From positions 1 to 14,045 of the forward strand of contig CAYTYN010000039.1 of assembly GCA_964442135.1 (NCBI GenBank): a stretch of 14,045 bases of DNA. The letters are read 5' to 3'. The first letter of the stretch is position 1. Every line of letters starts with the position of its first letter. The notes beneath the pieces were generated by a model. The model did not search any database, was not told where the DNA came from, and worked only from the letters and a program-made list of their open reading frames with translations. Origin of the DNA: Avanaerovorax sp964442135. Lineage in GTDB: Bacteria; Bacillota; Clostridia; Peptostreptococcales; Anaerovoracaceae. Both the position numbers and the translations under genes were made by a program. Positions 7,606-12,568 of the stretch are shown in pieces.

Positions 7606-7665
7606 ATGCAAAATGCGATCTCAGGAGAACATCCTGAGCTTTTTGAAATCGCAGAATTTTCCTAA
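7606..7665 (+). CDS. Possible 19-residue peptide ORF (unrecognised)
   Basis: A perfect AAGGAGG (7591-7597) lies 8 bases before an ATG opening a 19-codon frame: MQNAISGEHPELFEIAEFS. It resembles no family I can name. It lies in the divergent region between the GH25 cluster and the membrane protein at 7791, and its ribosome binding site overlaps the -35 box of the minus-strand promoter. A hairpin (7620-7638) followed by five T residues sits inside the frame. It could be a leader peptide, a small functional peptide, or the surviving start of a lost gene. I see only a weak plus-strand promoter, so expression is uncertain. Confidence 0.4.
   Translation: MQNAISGEHPELFEIAEFS
7620..7644 (+). terminator. 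Terminator-like hairpin inside the small ORF
   Basis: CTCAGGA (7620-7626) pairs with TCCTGAG (7632-7638) around GAACA, then CTTTTTG. A further six-base match, TGCGAT (7614-7619) with ATCGCA (7648-7653), could extend the dyad after a bulge. In plus-strand RNA this has the form of a short intrinsic terminator. It may serve as an attenuator, or simply stop transcripts running antisense to the lysozyme gene. Confidence 0.4.
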
Positions 7666-7682
7666 AAAATCATTTATTCATA

Positions 7683-7711
7683 TTGACGCAAAGCTAATAA
7701 TATGCTATCAA
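7683..7711 (+). promoter_or_regulatory. Candidate promoter for the membrane protein at 7791
   Basis: TTGACG (7683-7688, five of six) and TATCAA (7706-7711, four of six) are spaced by 17 bases. Transcription would begin near 7718, giving a leader of about 70 bases ahead of the ATG at 7791. Confidence 0.45.
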
Positions 7712-7790
7712 TAAACAAAGACATTCCGTAGAAGATATAGTTATTGAGAGTAAAACTATGGTAGTTGCAGTTGAGCGGAGGTGATCTTCA

Positions 7791-8201
7791 ATGAAGGAAA
7801 AAACAGATAAAAAGAAGACCGTCTTGATAGCCGGTTTTGTGATTACATTGGCAATACTTTACATCGTTGCAATGCTGATTTTTGGTCCGATTGACGGATG
7901 GTATATAGTGCCGAGGGATGCTTCCAGTGTTGATATGCTTGCCTATGCAGGTTTCATATACACCTTCCTTCGAATAGCAATGAAAAAAATATTCGGGACA
8001 GATAAACTGACCGACAGGAAACGCACTTTTCTGATTGCGTCAATGGTGATCTTTCTGATCGCAGCCATATCTTCCATATATTGTTTTATAACCGAACGAA
8101 ATGTTCATGTGATATTCAGGCTTATCACCCTCATTCTGTTCTCAGCAGTCGCTATGACCTTCCCGTATGGTCCGTCAATCGATCTTGACGATGACCAATG
8201 A
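7791..8201 (+). CDS. Small four-helix membrane protein, function unknown
   Basis: The 136-residue product is not one I recognise. It has a lysine-rich cytosolic start (MKEKTDKKKT). Hydrophobic helices lie at about 11-32, 46-64, 80-100 and 107-125, and the C-terminus is short and acidic (DLDDDQ). A basic loop (KKIFGTDKLTDRKR) lies between helices two and three, so both termini and this loop are probably cytosolic. There are no catalytic motifs or conserved cysteines. Translation signals are excellent: GGAGGTGATC, matching the 16S rRNA tail, precedes ATG 7791. The gene appears to be monocistronic, with its own promoter and a weak terminator. A transport-accessory, immunity or sensor role is conceivable, but nothing in the sequence favours one. 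Confidence 0.75.
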   Translation: MKEKTDKKKTVLIAGFVITLAILYIVAMLIFGPIDGWYIVPRDASSVDMLAYAGFIYTFLRIAMKKIFGTDKLTDRKRTFLIASMVIFLIAAISSIYCFITERNVHVIFRLITLILFSAVAMTFPYGPSIDLDDDQ

Positions 8202-8251
8202 CTGTAGGGCTCACAGCAAAATGCCGGAGCCTCCGTATCCGTAAGTAATAA

Positions 8252-8839
8252 TCAGGGATTTGAATGCCGGAAAACACACCGGCCTTTTTCCGAATCCATG
8301 GATTCCACTATGGCCAGGGACTCTACCCGGTAACCCATATCCCTTATCAGCTTCCCGCCCTGCTGGAAGCCCTTCTCTATGGCAATTCCTATACCGGACA
8401 CGGTGGCTCCCGCTTCCTCGGCGATCTGAATAAGGCCTGACAGAGCGCATCCGTTAGCCAGGAAGTCATCAATTATGAGAACCTTATCCTCCGGCCCGAG
8501 AAAGCGCTTCGACACTATTACCCTGTTGGTGGTCTTGTGGGTATAGGATTCTACCTCTGCCGCGTATACGTCCCCTTCGATGTTTATGCTCTTCGACTTT
8601 TTCGCGAAGAGGACAGGTACGTCGAAGTACTCGGCCGCTATACAGGCAATGGCGATGCCTGATGCCTCTATGGTAAGTATCTTATTTATCTCCGTCCCTT
8701 GAAATCGGCGCTTCCACTCCTGCCCCATCTGCCTCAGCAGACCTATGTCCAGCTGATGGTTGAGAAACTTGTCCACCTTTAGAACATTTCCGGTCAGGAC
8801 GCTGCCGTCCTTAACTATGCGCTCTTCTAAAAAATTCAT
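8252..8839 (-). CDS. xpt: Xanthine phosphoribosyltransferase
   Basis: This cytosolic purine-salvage enzyme joins xanthine to PRPP to form XMP. The 195-residue length and full-length pattern fit the Bacillus-type Xpt family. LKVDKFLNHQLD lies near the N-terminus, TIEASGIA at about 56-63, and the PRPP-binding loop VLIIDDFLANG at about 120-130. GIGIAIEKGFQQGG and GYRVESLA follow towards the end. ATG 8839 has GGAG 11 bases upstream. It follows mnmM by 23 bases and is probably transcribed with it from the promoter at 9499-9527. Unlike the Bacillus gene, no purine riboswitch is visible ahead of it; the intergenic space is too short for one. A short terminator for the opposing gene overlaps its 3' end. 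Confidence 0.93.
   Translation of the reverse strand: MNFLEERIVKDGSVLTGNVLKVDKFLNHQLDIGLLRQMGQEWKRRFQGTEINKILTIEASGIAIACIAAEYFDVPVLFAKKSKSINIEGDVYAAEVESYTHKTTNRVIVSKRFLGPEDKVLIIDDFLANGCALSGLIQIAEEAGATVSGIGIAIEKGFQQGGKLIRDMGYRVESLAIVESMDSEKGRCVFRHSNP
8266..8289 (+). terminator. Weak terminator for the membrane protein gene
   Basis: GCCGG (8266-8270) and CCGGC (8279-8283) form a five-pair stem with an eight-base loop, followed by CTTTTT. It lies about 65 bases past the stop at 8201 and inside the 3' end of the convergent xpt gene. The stem is short, so termination is uncertain. Confidence 0.4.
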
Positions 8840-8862
8840 TTCGGTTATAACTCCGCTTCAGT

Positions 8863-9456
8863 CTATTTGTCCGACTTTTTGGTTATGAAAAGTATCTCGG
8901 GAGGACTCTTGCGGCTCCTCCTCTCTCCGTTAAGCACCACCGAGTGCAATGCGTGGTAGCGGTCGGCGGGAAGCTTCTTCGCTGCCTCAAGCAATGCCTG
9001 CTTCTCCCTCCTGCCTTCTTCGTGGCCGGGATACATGGTGACGGTCACAATCCCGTTAGTCTTGATTATCTCCAGAGCCTCCGCAACGCCTCTCATGGTG
9101 GTCTTTACATTGGTAGTAACCGATTTATCTCCGTGGGGAAGATAGCCTAAATTAAATACTATGGCCGAAGGCCGCTTGCCGGTAAAATTGCCGATGACCT
9201 CACCCATGCTCTCGAAGGAATCCTTTATCAGTATAACATTCCTTCTGCCATCCTTCTCCATCATGCGCCGAGCATTGTCTATGGCTCTTTGCTGGATATC
9301 AAAGGATATTACCAGACCCCTTTCGCCTACGGCTTCGGAAAGAGCTGCGGTGTCGTATCCGTTGCCGCAGGTAGCGTCTATTACGAAATCGCCTTCACTG
9401 ACGTAGGCCAAGGTTACATACATAGCCGTATCCGTATTCTTAGTTATCAGGTTCAT
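8863..9456 (-). CDS. mnmM: MnmM/YtqB-family tRNA methyltransferase
   Basis: The 197-residue product is a class I SAM-dependent methyltransferase of the family once labelled putative rRNA methylase (Bacillus YtqB). Family members have been assigned as the enzyme that methylates 5-aminomethyl-2-thiouridine at the tRNA wobble position in Gram-positive bacteria. SAM motif I is DATCGNGYDT (27-36), with acidic Asp53 in ISFDIQ. The family signature NLGYLPHGDKSVTT is at 102-115, followed by MYPGHEEGRREKQALL. The N-terminus is shorter than in Bacillus but starts just before the conserved core, and ATG 9456 follows a G-rich GGGGAGGAAG stretch. It lies upstream of xpt and is divergent from htpG. The family call is firm; the exact tRNA reaction is transferred from homologues. 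Confidence 0.85.
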   Translation of the reverse strand: MNLITKNTDTAMYVTLAYVSEGDFVIDATCGNGYDTAALSEAVGERGLVISFDIQQRAIDNARRMMEKDGRRNVILIKDSFESMGEVIGNFTGKRPSAIVFNLGYLPHGDKSVTTNVKTTMRGVAEALEIIKTNGIVTVTMYPGHEEGRREKQALLEAAKKLPADRYHALHSVVLNGERRSRKSPPEILFITKKSDK

Positions 9457-9498
9457 CTTCCTCCCCCTCTTCCGTTCATCTCTCGTCCGCTACAGCTT

Positions 9499-9527
9499 AA
9501 TGTATCATTTTTTCACCTTGATATCAA
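9499..9527 (-). promoter_or_regulatory. Sigma-A promoter of the mnmM-xpt pair
   Basis: On the minus strand TTGATA (9527-9522) and TACATT (9504-9499) are 17 bases apart, with a TG extended -10. The -35 box is part of the palindrome TTGATATCAA (9518-9527). It is back to back with the htpG promoter, whose -35 starts nine bases away. Confidence 0.55.
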
Positions 9528-9535
9528 TATGCCCC

Positions 9536-9564
9536 TTTACAATTCAGCCGAAAGGTGGTAAATT
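9536..9564 (+). promoter_or_regulatory. Promoter of htpG
   Basis: TTTACA (9536-9541, five of six) and TAAATT (9559-9564, four of six) are separated by 17 bases. The expected start near 9571 lies just ahead of the CIRCE operator, the arrangement in which HrcA blocks transcription. Confidence 0.5.
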
Positions 9565-9575
9565 ATATTACATGG

Positions 9576-9602
9576 TTAGCACTCGCGTGTTTAGAGTGCT
9601 GA
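9576..9602 (+). promoter_or_regulatory. CIRCE operator (HrcA binding site) of htpG
   Basis: TTAGCACTC (9576-9584), a nine-base spacer, and GAGTGCTGA (9594-9602) match the CIRCE consensus TTAGCACTC-N9-GAGTGCTAA at 17 of 18 arm positions. The only difference is G at 9601. It lies between the putative start site and the ribosome binding site of htpG. HrcA repression relieved by heat shock is the known function of CIRCE; its action here is inferred. Confidence 0.92.
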
Positions 9603-9624
9603 TAATTTAGGAGGCGAATAATAC

Positions 9625-11481
9625 ATGGCAAAGAAACAGTTTAAGGCGGAGTCGAAAAAGCTCCTCGACCTTATGATCAATTCTATCTACACACATAAAG
9701 AGATATTCTTAAGAGAACTGATAAGCAACGCCAGCGACGCTCTCGACAAGCTCTACTACCGGAGCCTTACATCCGGCGATACAGGTATAAAGAAAAACGA
9801 TTTTGTCATCACCATAAAGACAGACAGAGATGCCGGAACTATTACCATATCCGATAACGGTGTTGGCATGACTAAGGACGAGCTGGAATCCAATCTGGGA
9901 ACTATCGCGAGGAGCGGAAGCCAGTCCTTTAAGGCTGAGCACGACGGCGACGCCAAGGAAGATAAGGCCATAGATATTATAGGTCAGTTCGGCGTAGGCT
10001 TCTACTCGGCCTTCATGGTATCTGATAAGGTCACCGTCCTTTCCAAGGCGTATGGAAGCGATACGGCCTGGAAGTGGGAATCCTCCGGAGCCGATGGCTA
10101 TACCGTAACCGAAGGGGAAAAGAAAGACAACGGAACTGAGATCCTTCTTCACATTAAGGAGAACTCTGAGGATGAGGATTACTCCCATTTCCTGGAGGAC
10201 TACACCATTAAAGATCTGGTAAAACGGTACTCCGACTACATCCGCTACCCTATAAGAATGGACGGCGAGACTCTGAATACCATGGAGCCTATATGGAAGA
10301 GACAGAAGTCGAAGGTAAAGCCGGAGGACTATAACGAATACTATAAGAGCAAGTTTGGCGACTGGGAGGATCCGGCCAGAGTGATAAGGACAGCGGTAGA
10401 GGGAGTATCCAGCTACACGGCCCTCCTCTTCATACCCTCCCACACCCCTTTTGACTACTACACTAAGGACTATGAAAAGGGTCTTCAGCTCTACTCCTCC
10501 GGAGTCATGATAATGGATAAGTGTCAGGAGCTTCTCCCTGATTACTTTAACTTCGTAAAAGGTCTGGTGGATTCACAGGATCTGTCCCTGAACATTTCCA
10601 GAGAAACCCTCCAGCACGACAGACAGCTGCGAAACATAGCCAAGAATCTGGAGAAGAAGATTAAGCGCGAGCTGGAGACGTTCTTGAACGGAGACCGTGA
10701 GGGCTACGAAAAGTTCTACAGCGCCTTCGGACGCCAGCTGAAATACGGCGTCTACGATGACTTCGGCGCCCATAAGGACGTTTTGAAGGATCTGCTCCTG
10801 TTCTACTCCAATACGGAGAAGAAGAATGTAACCTTGGCCGAGTACGTTTCCAGAATGAAGGAGGATCAGAAGTTCATCTACTACGCGGCGGGAGAATCCA
10901 ACGAAAAAATCGACATACTGCCCCAGACTGAATACATAGATTCCAAGGGCTACGAGATTCTCTACCTGACCGATGAAATAGACGAGTTCGCTCTTCAGAT
11001 GATGCAGGATTATAACGATAAACTCTTTAAGTCAGTGGCTTCAGAGGACATGACCACCGAGGAAAGCGACGAAGAAAAGGAAGCCATGAAAAAGGCGGAT
11101 GAGGAAAACAAGGATCTGCTGGCCTATATGAAGGAGGTTCTGGGAGATCGGGTAACGGAGGTAAAGCTTTCCTCAAGGCTGAAGTCATCGGCTGTCTGCC
11201 TTACCGCAAAGGGAGGGCTCTCTCTGGAAATGGAAAAGGTTCTTAACTCCATGCCTGCAGAGCGGCAGCTCCACGCTGACCGGGTTCTGGAGATCAATCC
11301 GAACCATAAGATTACGGAAATCCTGAGAGGCGCCATGGCAGAGGGCGACGAAGGCAAGGTAAAGGTGAAGGTCTGCACCCAGCTTCTCTACGACCAGTCT
11401 CTCCTTCTAAACGGAATGTCCGTCGACGATCCTGCCCTGTTCAGCGAGAACCTGACTAAGCTAATAACCGAAACCATATAA
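9625..11481 (+). CDS. htpG: Hsp90-family molecular chaperone HtpG
   Basis: This cytosolic ATP-dependent chaperone works as a homodimer on client proteins. The 618-residue length is normal for bacteria. The N-terminal GHKL ATPase domain (1-215) shows ELISNASDAL with Glu31, Asn35 and Asp38; SDNGVGM with the adenine-binding Asp77; the lid segment GTIARSG (92-98); and GQFGVGFYSAFM (120-131). The middle domain contains GLVDSQDLSLNISRETLQ with the ATP-contacting Arg326. A charged stretch at about 475-498, rich in E and K, precedes the C-terminal dimerisation domain. The eukaryotic MEEVD tail is absent, as expected. AGGAGG lies 10 bases before ATG 9625. The CIRCE operator indicates HrcA control, and a strong terminator follows at 11527-11569. 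Confidence 0.97.
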   Translation: MAKKQFKAESKKLLDLMINSIYTHKEIFLRELISNASDALDKLYYRSLTSGDTGIKKNDFVITIKTDRDAGTITISDNGVGMTKDELESNLGTIARSGSQSFKAEHDGDAKEDKAIDIIGQFGVGFYSAFMVSDKVTVLSKAYGSDTAWKWESSGADGYTVTEGEKKDNGTEILLHIKENSEDEDYSHFLEDYTIKDLVKRYSDYIRYPIRMDGETLNTMEPIWKRQKSKVKPEDYNEYYKSKFGDWEDPARVIRTAVEGVSSYTALLFIPSHTPFDYYTKDYEKGLQLYSSGVMIMDKCQELLPDYFNFVKGLVDSQDLSLNISRETLQHDRQLRNIAKNLEKKIKRELETFLNGDREGYEKFYSAFGRQLKYGVYDDFGAHKDVLKDLLLFYSNTEKKNVTLAEYVSRMKEDQKFIYYAAGESNEKIDILPQTEYIDSKGYEILYLTDEIDEFALQMMQDYNDKLFKSVASEDMTTEESDEEKEAMKKADEENKDLLAYMKEVLGDRVTEVKLSSRLKSSAVCLTAKGGLSLEMEKVLNSMPAERQLHADRVLEINPNHKITEILRGAMAEGDEGKVKVKVCTQLLYDQSLLLNGMSVDDPALFSENLTKLITETI

Positions 11482-11526
11482 AACTCCGAGCTGAGGGATT
11501 CCTCCACGCCTGAAAAATGCCCCCCT

Positions 11527-11569
11527 AAGGGAGAGGCTTCGTAAAGAAGCTCTCTCCCTTATGCTTTTG
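11527..11569 (+). terminator. Intrinsic terminator of htpG
   Basis: AAGGGAGAG (11527-11535) pairs with CTCTCCCTT (11552-11560). The stem continues inward as GCTTC with GAAGC around GTAAA, with one bulged T. It is followed by ATGCTTTTG. This long stem begins 45 bases after the htpG stop. Confidence 0.8.
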
Positions 11570-11627
11570 TAATCAGCCAAAATGATTGGATTTGCGGAAA
11601 AATCAATCACAGCCGGAGGATTACAAA

Positions 11628-11789
11628 ATGAAACAGCACGGCTATAACGAAAATTGCCTGCCGAAAAAGAAGAGGGGTACATCGGCCCATGTGGACAGGG
11701 GCGCTTGCGGTATATCCGCGAGCATAAAGGGGCTATTTATACCGCCCTTTGACAAGGGACAAGGTGCAATCCCATCCTGCCGATGTTGA
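11628..11789 (+). CDS. Short ORF of 53 codons, unrecognised, possibly a gene remnant
   Basis: ATG 11628 has GGAGG 8 bases upstream and opens a 53-codon frame starting MKQHGYNENCLPKKKRGT and ending in CRC. The N-terminal part is basic and the middle is glycine-rich, with no recognisable domain. It overlaps the TnpV-like fragment in another frame. This is consistent with the 5' end of a transposon gene whose later part was lost or shifted. It may not be expressed as a functional protein. Confidence 0.25.
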   Translation: MKQHGYNENCLPKKKRGTSAHVDRGACGISASIKGLFIPPFDKGQGAIPSCRC

Positions 11790-11866
11790 AAAAGCAGGCG
11801 CAGGAGCTGTTTGACCGGCTTATGAGACGACGAGCAGAGCGTGCGGACATTACCGAGAAACGGTAA
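11753..11866 (+). pseudogene. TnpV-like fragment of a conjugative element
   Basis: Between stops at 11750 and 11864 the frame encodes NPILPMLKKQAQELFDRLM, then RRRAERADITEKR. The helical run from KKQAQELFDRL to a conserved VTE/ITE-like turn resembles the C-terminal third of TnpV, a small protein common in clostridial Tn4451-like and other conjugative elements, where a longer tail normally follows. Both the N-terminal part and the tail are missing. The resemblance is judged by eye from a short segment and is tentative. Confidence 0.35.
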
Positions 11867-11952
11867 GCCGATAATCAAATGAAGGGGGTTGACAGGAGAA
11901 ATGCTTGGCGGTCGGCGGTTGCAGAAGCAGTCAACACAGAGGTGATTTTCCC

Positions 11953-12024
11953 ATGAGAAAGAAGAAGCGCCCCATGTATTTAACAGCGGTATCTTTTCCA
12001 TGCTCTGCTTGCCTGCCCCGATAA
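11953..12024 (+). CDS. Very short ORF of 23 codons, probable remnant
   Basis: AGAGGTGAT precedes ATG 11953, which opens MRKKKRPMYLTAVSF, then PCSACLPR and a stop. The basic start and good ribosome binding site suggest a real former start codon, while the abrupt stop suggests truncation. It overlaps the next fragment in a different frame, as after a frameshift or deletion. No family is recognised. Confidence 0.22.
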   Translation: MRKKKRPMYLTAVSFPCSACLPR

Positions 12025-12082
12025 ACTGCTCGCACAGGGAAAATATACAGACCTTGTAGACGAGGCTCTGATAAAGCTGTAA
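11984..12082 (+). pseudogene. C-terminal fragment of a small helical protein
   Basis: An open stretch between stops reads QRYLFHALLACPDKLLAQG, then KYTDLVDEALIKL and a stop. The composition is that of a normal protein C-terminus (amphipathic, natural codon use), but there is no start codon in frame. It follows the short ORF at 11953 in another frame. It is most simply the tail of a small accessory protein of a mobile element. The family is not recognised. Confidence 0.3.
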
Positions 12083-12248
12083 GAATTAGCCCGTAACCCC
12101 TTCAAACGCAAACGCGAGGTGCAAGATTCAAACACCTTGCCGCCCCAAAGCTTGCCCTTTGGAAATGGCTTAAAATCAAGTCATTTTTGACCCCTAAATG
12201 TCGACATAGCAGTATAGCAGAATATTTAGAGATAATTTCAAAAAATGC

Positions 12249-12276
12249 TTGAAATAAGCGGGTTCCGTGTTATAAT
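12249..12276 (+). promoter_or_regulatory. Strong promoter of the surface-protein leader
   Basis: TTGAAA (12249-12254, five of six) and TATAAT (12271-12276, perfect) are separated by 16 bases. Transcription would start near 12283. The next sizeable gene begins at 12569, so the transcript has a leader of about 285 bases carrying the CACAA repeat and a hairpin. Confidence 0.65.
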
Positions 12277-12298
12277 ATGGTGATATGTGGGTATATTT

Positions 12299-12502
12299 AT
12301 GTGCAGAGGGGTCTTGACAACGGTGGCAGAAATGAAGACAATGCTAACAACACAACACAACACAACACAACACAACACAAGTGTAGCTTTGCCCATTTCC
12401 CCTGTCAAGAGGCAAATTCAGCGATTTCAAAAAGACAGATATAGAGGCGTGGTCCTCCCGTTTTACTGCGGGGGTGCTGCGCCTTTTTACGTGCATAAAT
12501 AA
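12299..12502 (+). CDS. Leader ORF containing the CACAA repeat
   Basis: The frame is open from a GTG at 12287. Possible starts are ATG 12299 or ATG 12332, the latter with GGTGG five bases upstream; none has a strong ribosome binding site. The (CACAA)6 repeat is translated as two copies of TQHNT-like sequence. The frame then crosses the hairpin at 12445-12488 and ends at TAA 12500-12502, 66 bases before the surface-protein GTG. One extra repeat unit would put TAG at 12384-12386; one fewer would put TAG at 12442-12444, just before the hairpin. Nothing resembles a known domain, so a regulatory leader is more likely than a functional protein, if it is translated at all. Confidence 0.35.
   Translation: MCRGVLTTVAEMKTMLTTQHNTTQHNTSVALPISPVKRQIQRFQKDRYRGVVLPFYCGGAAPFYVHK
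12351..12380 (+). repeat. Pentanucleotide tandem repeat (CACAA)6
   Basis: Six uninterrupted copies of CACAA occupy 12351-12380, preceded by a degenerate copy AACAA (12346-12350). Short tandem repeats with a unit not divisible by three are typical slipped-strand mispairing sites. This one lies in the leader of a surface-protein gene, between the promoters and a terminator-like hairpin. Confidence 0.95.
12445..12488 (+). terminator. Terminator-like hairpin in the surface-protein leader
   Basis: AGGCG (12445-12449) pairs with CGCCT (12480-12484), and CTCCCG (12455-12460) with CGGGGG (12469-12474). The two stems are separated by a symmetric five-by-five internal loop. The structure runs straight into TTTTT (12484-12488). 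It lies 80 bases before the start of the surface protein and downstream of both candidate promoters, so it could work as an attenuator. It might instead be an ordinary terminator of the leader transcript. Confidence 0.55.
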
Positions 12503-12568
12503 TATCCGAATAAAGATCAAAGCATAAAATTTACAGCCTGTGCAGCACACAGAAAGGAGCGTAGAGAC

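Larger units (their letters stand above)
11571..12248. other. Gene-poor stretch with decayed mobile-element fragments
   Basis: No intact gene of normal size is visible in these 680 bases. Instead there are several short frames, each broken by stops or frame changes, and more than one has a good ribosome binding site: GGAGG before ATG 11628, GACAGGAG before ATG 11901, and AGAGGTGAT before ATG 11953. One fragment resembles TnpV of clostridial conjugative elements. A short inverted repeat, CCAAAG/CTTTGG, is at 12145-12162. The pattern fits the remains of an integrated element after deletion. I see no intact transposase, terminal inverted repeats or attachment site. Confidence 0.45.

Noticed and set aside
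8840..8862. Purine riboswitch before xpt
   Set aside because: The 23-base gap after mnmM cannot hold the aptamer. The leader before mnmM also shows no purine-riboswitch core.
9709..10443. Long minus-strand open frame (244 codons)
   Set aside because: It lies wholly inside htpG on the opposite strand, has no ribosome binding site, and its composition is that of antisense coding sequence.
11642..12001. Minus-strand open frame of 119 codons over the fragment region
   Set aside because: No ribosome binding site and low-complexity, proline/serine/leucine-rich content. The plus-strand fragments have better start signals and TnpV-like content.
12351..12380. CRISPR array
   Set aside because: The unit is five bases with no spacers, so this is a microsatellite and not a CRISPR repeat.
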